DNA of 64,000 nt from Cyathus striatus. Its lineage: Eukaryota > Basidiomycota > Agaricomycetes > Agaricales > Nidulariaceae. The notes under the pieces were generated by a model, which worked only from the letters and a program-made list of their open reading frames with translations, was not told the DNA's origin and did not search any database. Positions 37,032 through 49,240 of the stretch are shown here, piece by piece. How positions within the stretch are numbered: position 1 is the first letter of the stretch; each line of letters begins with the position of its first letter. Both the position numbers and the translations under genes were made by a program. The stretch is taken from positions 806,001 to 870,000 of the forward strand of contig JAOVFP010000010.1 of the NCBI GenBank assembly GCA_025738555.1. Reading direction: 5' to 3'.

Positions 37032-37369
37032 GTATGCTAATGTATTTAGCAAGTCCTAGGCAGATACACTTGCCCCTCACTGTCCCTACGACTTAAAGAT
37101 CAACCTAGAGGAAGGAGCATCACCTCCTGTAGGTTGGATCTATTCCCTTTCCCAATCTGAGCTTTCTGCTCTTTGGGATTTCATCAATGAACATATCTGG
37201 ATTGTATTCACTCAACCTTTGTGCTCTTCACACAGGGCTCCCATTCCTTTTTTCTGCAAGAAGGACAGATTGCTTCAGCTTTGTGTGGATTACTGCAGGT
37301 TGAATGCTATTTCTAAAAAGGATTGTTATCCTTTGCCACTCATTTCATATTTGCTTGACAGTCCCCATC
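37032..37369 (+). pseudogene. Ty3/gypsy polyprotein piece 2: start of reverse transcriptase
   Basis: Together with 35207-35294 it carries EEALDLSSILSEYHEY, then DTLAPHCPYDLKINLEEGAS, SLSQSELSALWDFINEHI, LCVDYCRLNAISKKDCYPLP and LLDSPH, which are the RT fingers region. One TAG near 37054. Arginine codons have largely become Cys, His, Trp or stop, as CpG decay predicts. Confidence 0.88.
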
Positions 37370-39268
37370 TGTTACATACTAATTCCCTTCCTACTGGGAA
37401 ATGAATGTGAAGACACCCAGAGAGCATGGGAGAACTGTAATGGAAACCTGAAGTGAGTATGGGTATGGAAACATAGAGTGGGAGGAGTGGTGTCAGCCAA
37501 TATTTTCAAAAAAAGCCTAGGAATATTGATTGCCTATCTTTGTATGGGTATTAGTCATTTGGTGATCAAAAACAATCATTGGTTTATTCTAATTGAATAT
37601 TACTACTAATCTATTGGTGATCATAAACAATAATTGGTTCATTCTAATTGAATATTACTATTAATCTATTGGTGATCATAAACAATCATTGGTTCATTTT
37701 AGTTGAATATTACTATTAATCTATTGGTGATCATAAACAATCATTGGTTCATTCTAGTTGAATATTACTATTAATTTATTGATAATCATAAACAATCATT
37801 GGCTCAATCCAATTGAATACTACTACTAATCTATTAGTGATCATAAACAATCATAAAGAATACTAATTGGGTATTGCATCAGTTAGTCATGCTGTTTGAG
37901 CATGTCACATGTGTCATAGGTTCACATGCATCACACTACTTTCCTGCGCCTCACAGATTTCAAGCGGATCACTATTTTCCCACGCTTCACATTAATTTCC
38001 CACGCCTGGAATATTTCTCGCGCATCACATTTGTCACAGTTTCACACCACAGATTCGCACACTTTGGTATTTCCTGCGCTTCCCATTACTTTCCCGCAAT
38101 GTACACATTTCTCATGTGTCACAATTTTCAGGCATGTCACGCTATTCACACATCACACTATGCACACATGTCATGATATTCACACATGTCACGCTATTCA
38201 TGCTATTACCATGTGTCATGCTATGCACATGTGTCACACTATTTACACACCTGTCCTGCTGTTCATGTGTCATGCTGTTCATGTGCATCACAATATTCAT
38301 GCATGTCATGCTATTCACATGTGTCACACTGTTCATGCACATCACACTATTCACACATCACTCTTTCTTGTGCATCACACTATGTGTTAATGCATATCAT
38401 GCAGTATTCACATTGTACTTTCATGCCTGTTACTCAACTTTCACTTGTCATGCTGTTAACATGATATGGACATTATGCTCAGAAATGTATATGATTATTA
38501 AAAGAACCATACATTACATGTCATAGAAGTGAATACATATAGCAGCACAGAAGTGAAACTGATTGTGACACAATATCAATAGGAGTGATGGTCATTTTCA
38601 TTAACTCTCTGTCTTAATAAAAGAAAGAAAACTGTTGTGTAGTCATATATAGTAAGCAGATATGTGCCTCAATAATATGTGTTGAAGATATTAGAATAAC
38701 CAATAGTCTGATGCAAGAAACATAGTCATGTAATAACTTGTGAAATCACATATGTTTACCATTCTTTTATATTTTGTATCCACATGTGATTCTTTCATCA
38801 CATATCTTTTTTTGTCTAGTTGTTAATATTTCCAAAATCATCATTATCTCTCATATCCAGACTTGATTGTAAAACATCTCATATCATGCCATTTCAAATT
38901 TTCATACTCTGTCAAAGCTTCAACTGTATACACATTCTACATGATACAGAGTTAACTTCCACTTCCATAACTTTCTAATTGTCATATTTGTATTACACCC
39001 TTCAATTTTAATAGTACACATTTAAATACTTACTATGCTTTAGACACTTGTTCATTATTAGAGATAATTCATATGCATCACACATTCAGTGATAAGAATG
39101 ATAAGTCCATATCATGTCAACAGCATGAACTTGTGTGAATAGCATGACAAGTGAAAGTTGAGTAACAGGCATGAAAGTACAATGTGAATACTGCATGATA
39201 TGCATTAACACATAGTGTGATGCACAAGAAAGAGTGATGTGTGAATAGTGTGATGTGCATGAACAGTG

Positions 39269-40760
39269 TGTTGAAGGCTCTAATAAAATCGGGTGATGGT
39301 GTATATTGTGGGGGTAAACGCACACAGTAAACGACGTAGTATACAGATTTAAATACAAAACATGTAGCATATAAAAGGAATAGCATAATGTCATAGAATA
39401 AAATGGAAACATACAAGTGAAATATAGTGGCGCGAGCAGGGATCATTGAGACATTTGAATACGGTTGTCTCTCATATTCCAACACACCCCCGCAAATGGC
39501 GCAATGATCATAAAACAAAAGAGAAAAATGAAACATACACCCCCGGAAGCCTAAAATTCGTCATCAGTATCAATTCCCTCGGCAAATGCGGCTTGTTCCT
39601 GAGCTTTGACAGAGGGTGTCGGTGGGGCAGGTCATGTGGAGGTGGCAGTGCGAGATGGGCAATTGATTTGATAGTGACCCTTGTTGCCACATGAGAAGCA
39701 GGTGATCTGGCTAAGACGAGAAGAAGAACTGGAAGATGATGGCACAACGGCCATGGCTTCATCAACAGGCGCAGAGGAAGAGGTTGATATATGGGGAGAG
39801 GTTGAATACATATGTTGGTGCTGGTATTCATTATTGAGGCATGCAATGACATTTGCAAGTGTGTATTCCGAATCCGGCAGCGTGTCGATTGAGATCAAAA
39901 AAGGGTCATACGAATGGGGAAGTCCTGCAGTGATGGTAATGATGTATTCATCGTCACTAACCTGGACTCCAGTTTCTTCAAGTAAAAAACCGAGATGGTG
40001 GACACGAGAAATATAGGCGGGCATGGTCTCGGAGCGTTCGAGGCGAATGCAATGGAAACGACGACGGAGTGAAATAATAGTGGACTGACCGCGGAACGAA
40101 TGAATGTTGGAGAGGGAAGTCCAGATATTGTAAGGGTCCGAATCGCGGCAGTGAATGAGTTGGGAAGCCATTACATGAAGAATAATTTCGGCTCGTGTCT
40201 CAGCCTGTCTCCTGTAAAAATCCTTAACCTTTTTAGAACCTTCAGTCCCCCCAGGATGTCTTGTGGTTCCGTCAACATACTCCAAAAGACTCTTTCGAGT
40301 TAGTAGCGCCTCCATATAAATTTTCCATTCCTGATAATTTCCCTCGGTGAGTTTGTCAAATTTAGTGTCTGACGACATGGCAGCAAATACGATACGAGTG
40401 ATGATAACGACGATAAAACAACGGCAATAAATCAACGACGGCGGCGACGAGCAATGATACAACAGGGATTTGGCCCCCAGTGGCAGAGAGAAGCGCGGGA
40501 ACAGTGGTAGTGGCGTGGAACAAGACACTGAGGTCGTGCATTTATGTTGAAGGCTCTAATAAAATCGGGTGATGGTGTATATTGTGGGGGTAAACGCACA
40601 TGGTAAACAATGTAGTATACAGATTTAAATACAAAACATGTAGCATATAAAAGGAATAGCATAATGTCATAGAATAAAATGGAAACATACAAGTGAAACA
40701 TAGTGGCGCAAGTGGGGATCATTGAGACATTTGAATATGGTTGTCTCTCGTATTCCAACA
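39269..40760 (-). mobile_element. Compact gag-only LTR retrotransposon (TR-GAG-like)
   Basis: Complete 1492 bp element: two 216 bp LTRs at 39269-39484 and 40545-40760, TG...CA ends (minus-strand start TGTTGGAATA), perfect duplication CAGTG at 39264-39268 and 40761-40765. A polypurine tract GCGGGGGTG lies just inside the minus-strand 3' LTR at 39485. It has a gag gene but no protease, integrase or RT, so it must move with help from a copia-type relative. A solo LTR of the family is at 50908-51124. Confidence 0.93.
39632..40378 (-). CDS. Ty1/copia-type Gag protein
   Basis: 248 residues from MSSDTKFDKLTEGNYQEWKI, a start that fits copia Gag (an upstream in-frame ATG at 40528 would add a non-Gag leader). 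The Gag core (YNIWTSLSNIHS, TIISLRRRFHCIRL, MPAYISRVHHL, ITAGLPHSYDPFLISID) is followed by a CCHC zinc knuckle CFSCGNKGHYQINCP that binds RNA. The frame has no stop or shift. It is the only gene in this element and the cleanest mobile-element frame in the window. Confidence 0.92.
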   Translation of the reverse strand: MSSDTKFDKLTEGNYQEWKIYMEALLTRKSLLEYVDGTTRHPGGTEGSKKVKDFYRRQAETRAEIILHVMASQLIHCRDSDPYNIWTSLSNIHSFRGQSTIISLRRRFHCIRLERSETMPAYISRVHHLGFLLEETGVQVSDDEYIITITAGLPHSYDPFLISIDTLPDSEYTLANVIACLNNEYQHQHMYSTSPHISTSSSAPVDEAMAVVPSSSSSSSRLSQITCFSCGNKGHYQINCPSRTATST

Positions 40761-42375
40761 CAGTGTGACACATGTGAATAGCATGTCATGCATGAATATT
40801 GTGATGCACATGAACAGCATGACACACATGAACAGCAGGACAGGTGTGTAAATAGTGTGACACATATGCATAGTGTGACATGCATGAACAGCGTGACGTG
40901 CATGAACAGCGTGACGCATGTGTAAATAATGTGACACGTGTGCATAGCGTGACACGCATGAATGGCATGACATGCATGAATAGCGTGACACATGTGAATA
41001 GTGTGTAAATAGTGTGACGCGCATGAATAGCGTGACACGTGTGAATAATGTGACGTGTGCGAATAGCGTGACGCGCGTGTAAATAATGTGACACGTGTGA
41101 ATAGCGTGACATGCCTGAAAATTGTTACATGCGAGAAATGTGTACATCGCAGGAAAGTAGTGTGAAGCACGGGAAAGTAATGGGAAGCGCAGGAAATATC
41201 GAAGCGTGCGAACCTGTGGCATGAAACTGTGACAAATGTGACGTGCGAGAAATATTCCAGGCATGGGAAAGTAATGTGAAGCGCAGGAAAATAGTGATCC
41301 GCTTGAAATCTGTGAGGTGCAGGAAAGTAGTGTGATGCACACAAATCTGTGACACATGTGACATGCTCAAACAGTGTGACCAACTGATGCAATACCCAAT
41401 TAGTATTCTTTATGATTGTTTATGATCACTAATAGATTAGTAGTAGTATTCAATTGGATTGAGCCAATGATTGTTTATGATTATCAATAAATTAATAGTA
41501 ATATTCAACTAGAATGAACCAATGATTGTTTATGATCACCAATAGATTAATAGTAATATTCAATTAGAATGAACCTATGATTGTTTATGATCACCAATAG
41601 ATTAGTAGTAATATTCAATTAGAATAAACCAATGATTATTTTTGATCACTAAATGACTAATACCCATGCAAAGATAGGCACTCAAAAAAAGCCTGGCTTG
41701 CATGATTGAGGCAATCAATTATCCTAGGCTTTTTTGAAAATATTGGCTGACACTAATGGTGGGAGTGCGGGAAAGAACCATGGCTTCAGCTTATGTGCTG
41801 TGCTGCCTGGATATCCCCAGGGAATGGTTCATATTTTGAGGAAGACAATATACAACAAAGGAAGACATTCCAGAGTATAAGATGAGGCTTTGCCACTACA
41901 CTAGGTAGCGGGTTTTGGAACTTATGAGTAGGAAGAAGTGTATGAGGTTATATGAATACTGAAGACTACTTATACTAAGTAGGAACCTGTATGTACGAAT
42001 GTAGAAGTATAATAGAAAGAGTAAGTCAAAGGAGTAAGTAGGAAATGAAGTCTGGGCAAAGCAGAGTAGGGGTGCAAATGACACACTCAGAATGAAGAAT
42101 AAGGAACTAATCTACAAAGGCCATAATGAAACATATAAGTAGGAATGGAAGAGAGGAGTAATATAATGATGATGTGGTGAGGCCATCATAAGAGAAACAA
42201 CGTATCCAGGATACCCTATAGAGAACCCGACGGGTTCCGGGTATGTTCCTGCCTGGGAACATCAGGAAGTGTAAACCCATAGTAGGTATGTTCCAGGAAC
42301 AGACCAGGTGTTTTGGAAGGTCACATGGGAACATTCAGTAATGTCGGCACGATGTATCTGGACACAGATATAACA

Positions 42376-43298
42376 CCATCATACCTGTATCTATACCAAG
42401 ATTGACCTGTGCATACCATCTGGTCTGCATTGCTGAGAACAATGAATGGAAAACCACTTTCCAGACTTGCTATGGATCCTTTGAATGGCTAGTTATGCCC
42501 TTCAGACTTTCCAACACATCTGCAGGTTTCCAATGCTTCATGAATGACATATTCAAGGACCTTCTTGATGTGTGCATCATAGTTTATTTGGATGACATCC
42601 TAATATACTCTGATAATCTTGTGCAACATCACCACCATGTCAAGGAAGTCTTGTGTTGACTCCAGAAGCATGGGTTGTACATGTGCACAGATAAGTGTGA
42701 GTTCCACTCAGAATCTGTGGAATACCTCAGATATATACTATTGCCAAATGGTCTCACCATGTCTCAAACAAAGGTGAAGACTATTCAAGATTGGCCTGAA
42801 CCAAGGAAAGTAAAAGACATTCAATCTTTCCTTGAGTTCACTAATTTCTATTGGCATTTTATATATAACTATTCTGACATAGTTGCATAGTTGTTCCACT
42901 CACCTGCCTTACTCAGAAGGGTAATCTGTGGAACTTCTTGGAAAAGTGCTGTTCTACTATTACTGAACTTAAGGACACTTTCACATTGGCATCCATCCTT
43001 ACCCATTGAGTTCCTGACAAGTAGCTCATCATGGAAACCGATGCTTCAGACTACACACTGGCTGTGATCCTGTCTATAGTTTTGGATGATGGTGAGATTC
43101 ACCCTATTGCTGACCTTTACACCTCCTGAGTTAAACTATGACACCTATGACAAGGAATTGCTTGCTATCTTCAAAGCATTCCAAGTCTGGTGTAATTACC
43201 TGGAAGGTTCTGGTTCACCCATTGATGTCATCACAGACCACAAGAACTTGGAATACTTTCCCACAACCAAGATCTTATCCCAATGACAAGCCCAATGG
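42376..43298 (+). pseudogene. Ty3/gypsy polyprotein piece 3: RT palm and RNase H
   Basis: YTKIDL starts the palm; about four bases are missing near 42413. [20 protein letters not shown] and the catalytic [11 protein letters not shown] (YLDD box near 42590) follow, then TIQDWPEPRKVKDIQSFLEF (thumb). RNase H starts with METDASDYTLAVIL and continues [20 protein letters not shown] and [11 protein letters not shown]. Stops include TGA at 42657 and 43284, both at expected CGA positions. One shift near 42890-43090. Confidence 0.9.
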
Positions 43299-44680
43299 TG
43301 TGGAGGAGACAACTCGAAGACGCGTAGTGAGCGTCACACCTGACTAGAACAAATAACTACAATAACCCTAGAACAGAGTAGTCAGTAGCTAGAGACGATA
43401 ACAAGAACTTAGCTTATAGTTTGGAGTTTGACACTTCCTGATGACTATACTACTCAGAGACTCAATGGGCGCGCGCAGAGTGAAGCCAGTAAAGGGAGGT
43501 AAGATTTCTCCTTAGGTAAAACCTAGGATATATACATGGGCAGCAATAATGACGGGATAGCGCATGCGTGCTCTCACGTCGCCATTGCCCAGGAAATGAA
43601 AAGGTACACGAAACTATGTGAAATAGAAAGCAGAGAAAGAATTATAGCAACGGAAAGAGAAAAGGTAAGGTAACGGATGTATAGTAATGGAAGAGAGACC
43701 ATGTTTAAATCATCAAGAATGAACAAAACTACCTTCCACTCCCAGTACTCCTTGAACCGATTCACAACGACGGCGACTCTCTCTTGATGCTACCACCGAA
43801 CACACAACGTTGGAGATGAAAATAGGCTACTCTCCCCAAAGTAGCCGTGCAGGGGACTAGGCTGCACGCTCGACAACGCGTGGTTGGTGGCGGGGTGCTC
43901 GATCGTCGGACATCGGTAGTCAGAACATCGGAAGTGGAAGAAAGAGAAGGAAAGTCTAGACAGTATTGTAGCGGAAAAACGAGGGTGACGATAACGGATA
44001 AAGAAAAGAAAAAAAAAGAATGATCGAAAGAAAATTGAAATAACGAACGGAATAATATAAACCCAACATCTCGACCCAACTCCCTGTCCTTCCACCAATC
44101 GGAGCATCGAACGATGACGGTAAACACCCGGTCACCGTATCTCTGCATGCGAAGCGTCGGTCTTGAGGATGAAACGAGAGGCATAAGGATGGAAAAGGGG
44201 TCTTGAGAGGGCGTGTAACCCTAAGCCCTTGTGTCTTGAACCTTCCGAGGGGCGCACAATGCCCAGAGAACCCGAACGTTTGTCCATAAAGGCCTTATGG
44301 CCACACACCGGGAGCCTAGATAACACGAGGAGAGGTAAAAGCAGAGATGTAATGTGGAAAGCAGTAAGTAGAACACGTTGTAGCGTAGGCGAGACGCGAC
44401 AGCGCATACGCGCGTCATGTGTTGTTTGGCATCGGCTTCCCAATGTTTGGATAAGCCGCGTCGCGTTTCTAAGTCCACTTCAGGGAACGAAATCGCAGAA
44501 CACCAAACGTACTGCTTGCGCCGCCCGTTTTAGAGTAAAAATAATAAGGTAGAAATGTAACAGTAGTAAGTTAGAGTAGACAGAAATAAGAAATAAAGGA
44601 TAAAAGATAAAAGAAACGAAGTAAGTCGAATTATAAGTATAATACTGGGTTATACCAGTATACCAACTACTCCCTCCACA
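43299..44680. mobile_element. Solo LTR, family LTR2
   Basis: 1382 bp with 8-bp inverted ends TGTGGAGG/CCTCCACA and duplication ATGG (43295-43298, 44681-44684; AATGG is also possible). CpG-rich, unlike the gypsy host, so clearly younger. Excision restores gypsy QAQW then SEYLSQFN. Confidence 0.88.
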
Positions 44681-44873
44681 ATGGTCTGAGTATCTTTCCC
44701 AGTTTAATCTAGTTATCCACTTTCAACCTGGAATACTCAGGGTGAAGCCAGACACACTGACTATATGATGGGATGTCTACCCTAAAGAGAGGGATAGTGA
44801 CTATGCTAAGGTCAATCCACACAACTATTGTCAAGTATTCACCCAGGAACAGCTCATCACTTCTCTCCGAGCA
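44681..44873 (+). pseudogene. Ty3/gypsy polyprotein piece 4: RNase H to integrase connection
   Basis: Reads SEYLSQFNLVIHFQPGILRV, KPDTLT, WDVYPKERDSDYAKVNPH and FTQEQLITSLRA, the tail of RNase H and linker usual in Agaricomycete gypsy elements. One TGA near 44765. It continues at 48304 as TSFIVPTLHASI once FB3 is removed. Confidence 0.85.
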
Positions 44874-47800
44874 GAGGGGTGCTGACAACTATTGTCATAC
44901 TTCAACTGCAACTGCAGTAAAATTGCTTGGTGATGTATAGTTGCAAAAATATGAAGCTACTTCAATTGCACTGCTATCAATACTTCATACATTTACTTCA
45001 TACAACTTCAGTCTGCACTTCATAGTACCTTCACTTCATTGTAGCTGTTACTTCACTGTTTGACTTTAGCTTCACACTTGATACAGTCATTACTTCATCA
45101 TTATACTTACACTTCACATACTTCCAGTCTGCACTTCATACTCTCTTCACTTCATTGCAATTGCTACTTCACCATTTCACTTCAGCTTTACATTTGTTGC
45201 AGTCATTACTTCATCATTGTACTTCCACTTCACCCAGTTCCAGTCTGCACTTTGTGCTCTCTTCGCTTTGTTGTGGTTGTTGCTTTGTCGTTTTGCTTTG
45301 GCTTCATACTTGTTGCAGTCATTACTTCATTATAGTACTTCTACTTCATGTACTTCCAGTCTGCACTTCATATTTTCTTCACTTCATTGCAGTTGTTACT
45401 TCATCATAGTACTTCCACTTCACATACTGCCAGTCTGCACTTCATACTTCCTTCACTTCATTTCAGTTATTACTTTACCATTTCACCTCAGCTTCACACT
45501 TGTTGCAGTTGTTACTTCATCATAGTAATTCCACTTCACATACTTCCAGTCTTCACTTCATACTTCCTTCACTTCATTGCAGCTGTTACTTCACTGATTG
45601 ACAACAATCATTAATTACTACTAATTGTCATGTTTCACAAATTTGTCACAATGTCACAATGTTGCATACTTCACACATGTGATACAGTCCAGGCTCACTT
45701 TAAAGAAGTGTTATCTCTGTAACCTAGAGAGGATGATAGTACCAACCTTAACAATGCAATATGTTCACCATCAATTATCACATATCACTCTTTCCAATTA
45801 TTACATGTATTATTGTCTGACCTAATGTTATGTTGTAATTTAGCATCCCAATATAAGTATATAAAGTGTACTAGCTGAGAATAACAACAGGAATAAGGTA
45901 TTGAAAAGTTATAATAGAAGTAATAATGATATGCAACCAGAATGAAGACTATGGTAGTGTGATAATAGAATATCATAACAGATGTCATGATAATGGAATG
46001 CACTGAGACAGACATTTAGGCATAAGGCATTTGATTGAGTTATAGGGAGTGTAAAAAAGAGATAGATGATGTGTCAATAGAAGGAATAATTGAATGGAAG
46101 ATATAGATGTGACAACATACTCGACTAGATTACTGAACATGTAATTAAAGGACAGAATGAAATATGATATGTGGCAAGAGGATGATATTGTCAAGACTGT
46201 TTCAAAAGTCAAACTCATATTATGGTTGAAGCTACTTAGTTAGGGTGTGAAAACATTAGTGGGAATTGTTGGAAATAGAACAGATGATGACTGAAGAAGG
46301 TTAGACAAAATTAGAAGCCAAGTCCAGCTATGTCTACTATGGGTAACTTTCAGGTGAAGCTGACTAGAATCTGAGTGTGAATGACTTTGGCAGCTGGCTG
46401 CCTCTTCATTACTGTCTGACATATATTTAACAACTAAATTAGAACTGATATAGATAAGAGAAATCTGACTATCTAATTAAAACAGCATTGTGATTGTCAT
46501 GAAATGGTATTGAAGAAATGTAATTTCTGCCTAGTGCTATGAATATTAAATTCAACATAGTACAAGTAAACAGATTCTCTTAAAGTAGTAAAGTACTTTT
46601 GTCATATAAATAGTAATGCACATGAAAGAATGAAGTGTGACATGTGTGATATATGAGTAAAGTGTGATATATGCAAGAATGTAATAGGTGTCACATGTGT
46701 CACATATGAGTACAATGTGACATATTTGAAGATGTGACATATGTGATATACATGACAGAAGGGTCATAAAAAAGTAGCATATATGACATTTGTGACAACT
46801 GTTTAAAACATGACAAATGTAACATATGTAGTGTGTGTAACAAGCATGCAGAATGTGACATATGTGACATGTGTCACACGTGGGAAATGTGTGAGATATG
46901 TGAGAAATATGACAATTAGTAGTAATTAATGATTGTTGTCAAACAGCGAAGTAACAGCTGCAATAAAGTGAAGGAAGTATGAAGTGCAGACTGGAAGTAT
47001 GTGAATTAGAAATACTACAATGAAGTAACAATTGCATCAAGTGTGAAGCCAAAGTCAACCAGTGAAGTAACAGCTGCAATGAAGTAAGAAATGTATGAAG
47101 TGCAGACTGGAAGTATGTGAAGTGAAAATACAATGATGAGGTAATGACTGCAAGAAGTGTGAAGCTGAAGTGAAACAGTGAAGTAACAGCAGTAATAAAG
47201 TAAGAAAAGTGTGAAGTGCAGACTGGAACTGTGTGAAGTAGAAATACTATGATGAAGTAATCAGTGTTGTCATTGACAGGATCTGACCCCATCCATCAAG
47301 AGGGTCTGAGTCAATGATTGATGGTTGACAGATCAATCACTGACTGGTCAATGGAAGAGACCAAATTATATTACTAAGTGACGGACTGAGTGTTAAATGT
47401 GGTGTTACTCAGCACTTTAATTCCTGGGTTATGAATAGTGTGGGAATGATTGTAACTATAGACCCTTTGCAATCCTGTCTATAGGTCAGATGGTGCATGA
47501 CATAATCAGACCATTTGGACCTCCATTGACTGACCATGCCAACACTGGAAGTAATAACTGCATCAAGTGTGAAGCTGAAGTCAAACAGTGAAGTAACAAC
47601 TGCAACAGAGTGAAGAAAACATGAAGTGTAGACTGGAAGTATGTGAAGTGGAAGTACTATAATGAAGTAACAACTGCAATGAAGCAATGAAAATATGAAG
47701 TGCAAACTGGAAGTACATGAAGTGGAAGTACTATGATGAAGTAATGACTGCAACAAATGTGAAGGTGAAGTGAAATGATTAAGTAACAACTGCAATGAAG

Positions 47801-48295
47801 TGAAGAAAGTATGAAGTGCAGACTGGAACTGGGTGAAGCTGAAATGAAATGGTAAAGTAACAACAGCAATGAAGTAAAGGAAGTATGAAGTGCAAACTGG
47901 AACTGGGTGAAGTGGAAGTACAATGAAGTAATGACTGCAACAAGTGTGAAGCTGAAGTGAAATGGTGAAGTAATAATTGCAATGAAATGAAGAGAGTATG
48001 AAGTGCAAACTGGAACTGGGCAAAGTGGAAGTACAATAATGAAGTAATGACTGCAACAAGTGTGAAACTGAAGTCAAATGGTGAAGTAACAATTGCAATG
48101 AAGTGAAGAGAGTATGAAGTGCAGACTGGAAGTATGTGAAGTGGAAGTACAATGATGAAGTAATGACTGTATCAAGTGTGAAGCTGAAGTCAAACAGCAA
48201 AGTAACAGCTACAATGAAGTGAAGGTACTATGAAGTGCAGACTGAAGTTGTATGAAGTAAATGTATGAAGTATGACAATAGTTGTTAGTACTAGT
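44874..48295. mobile_element. Giant foldback element FB3 with satellite arms
   Basis: 3422 bp. Duplication TCCGAGCA/GCTGAGCA at 44866-44873 and 48296-48303; one of the two differences fits CpG decay. Ends GAGGGGTGCTGACAACTATT and, inverted, ACTAGTACTAACAACTATT. The arms (about 44885-45660 and 46895-48285) are inverted arrays of roughly 115 bp units containing CTTCCAGTCTGCACTTCATA and CACTTCATTGCAGTTGTTAC. The centre (45660-46895) has no gene. Arms are less alike than in FB1. All long frames here are repeat by-products. Confidence 0.87.
47262..47547. mobile_element. Small hAT-like MITE inside FB3
   Basis: 286 bp; perfect 8-bp duplication GAAGTAAT (47254-47261, 47548-47555); ends CAGTGTTGTCATTGACAGG and, inverted, CAGTGTTGGCATGGTCAGTC. 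The CAGTGTTG start is shared with the autonomous hAT at 27904-31814, a plausible source of transposase. Confidence 0.9.
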
Positions 48296-48930
48296 GCTGA
48301 GCAACCTCATTTATTGTACCCACTCTTCATGCTAGTATCATTATGGACATTGAACAGTTACATACTGATATATTATCAGCTCTCCTTAATGACCTAGTTG
48401 CAGTTATCTGAATGTGGACTCCCAAGAATTGTTGGACTGTAACCCTAGATGGATTCCTCCATCTAGACAACTAGATCTATGTTCCAGACTCTGAAACCCT
48501 TTGGCTTTGGGTTTTACAGTACAAACACAACCATCTGCTTTCAGGACACCTTGGACAGAACAAGACCCTTGAACTAATTCAATGCAAATATATTTGGCTG
48601 CTTATACAGACATTTGTAAAGGACTATTGTAAGTCTTGTAATACTTGCATGCATTCTAAACCACAGCACCACTACCCATACAGAACCCTGAAACAACTTC
48701 TGGTTCCTGGACACCCATGGCACTTGATATCTATGGATTTCATAGATCAACTTCCAAAATCATCAGCTTCCAAGTATGATTCTATACTTGTTATTGTGGA
48801 TCATTTCTCCAAATAGTCTATCTTCATTTCCACTCATACCACATGCACTTCATCCAACCTTACACTCCTATTCATACTCCATGTCTTTTTCAAGCATGGA
48901 GTCCCAGAACACATATAGCTTACTGAGTTT
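48296..48930 (+). pseudogene. Ty3/gypsy polyprotein piece 5: integrase
   Basis: The zinc-binding domain is visible as HKHNHLLSGHLGQNKTLELI with CKSCNTC (HHCC), then PWHLISMDFIDQLPKS with the first catalytic Asp, SILVIVDHFSK and FKHGVPEH. Stops at about 48409, 48467, 48815 and 48916. The similarity breaks near 48930, before the rest of the core and any chromodomain. Confidence 0.88.
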
Positions 48931-49240
48931 GCCTACCACCTGGCAATTGGTATTGGCAAGGTTTCCAAGTTGAGTGATCATCTCCCTTTGCTGAGAGATG
49001 ATAGTGTCATTCTGCAGTTGCATCACACTAAGGATGAATGTTGCAACATTCATGAAAGTGGATAGGGACACAAGATTAGCAGAATCATTTGCACTAGAGG
49101 AGTGGAACAATGGACCCACTATTGCAAATAAAGGATGAAGGAACTTATCATCCATCCTGTCGATCTGAGCTCACTTAAGGCTTTGACAGTATGACTGGCA
49201 AGAGGTGCAACAGATGGAGGACCCATGTGACTATCTGAGC
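48930..49240 (-). pseudogene. Unassigned minus-strand coding-like tract
   Basis: A minus-strand frame reads MGPPSVAPLASHTVKALSEL, a shift, then FLHPLFAIVGPLFHSSSAND and MQLQNDTIISQQREMITQLG. The composition is protein-like, but I do not recognise the family. 49290-49450 minus contains a degenerate CCHC-like FCTYYREHGSDC, so a broken Gag protein is possible. Confidence 0.35.

Larger units (their letters stand above)
37485..41757. mobile_element. Giant foldback element FB2 with satellite arms
   Basis: 4273 bp including a nested LTR element. Duplication AGTGGGAG/GGTGGGAG (one mismatch) at 37477-37484 and 41758-41765. Ends GAGTGGTGTCAGCCAATATT and, inverted, ATTAGTGTCAGCCAATATT. Each arm has an outer array of about 60 bp units (TCATAAACAATCATTGGTTC, near 37560-37860 and 41400-41690) and an inner array of CATGTCACGCTATTCACA-like units. 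The right arm is split by the element at 39269-40760. No transposase found. Confidence 0.88.
37370..42375 (-). mobile_element. Solo LTR, family LTR4, copy a, with FB2 inside
   Basis: Ends TGTTACATACTAATTCC and CAGATATAACA; duplication CCATC at 37365-37369 and 42376-42380. Without FB2 it is about 725 bp and matches the reverse complement of 57999-58768 (for example CCATGGCTTCAGCTTATGTG). Excision restores the gypsy reading SPHH then TCIYTKIDL. Confidence 0.88.

Noticed and set aside
40667..41392. 241-codon and overlapping frames in the FB2 right arm
   Set aside because: All frames are open because of the satellite composition; the Cys/His-rich peptides mirror TCACAC-type DNA repeats, not zinc fingers.
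47409..48200. 263-codon open frame on the minus strand
   Set aside because: It runs through the 115 bp satellite of FB3; the peptide repeats with the DNA unit (FQSALHT, LHFILSS), so it is not a gene.
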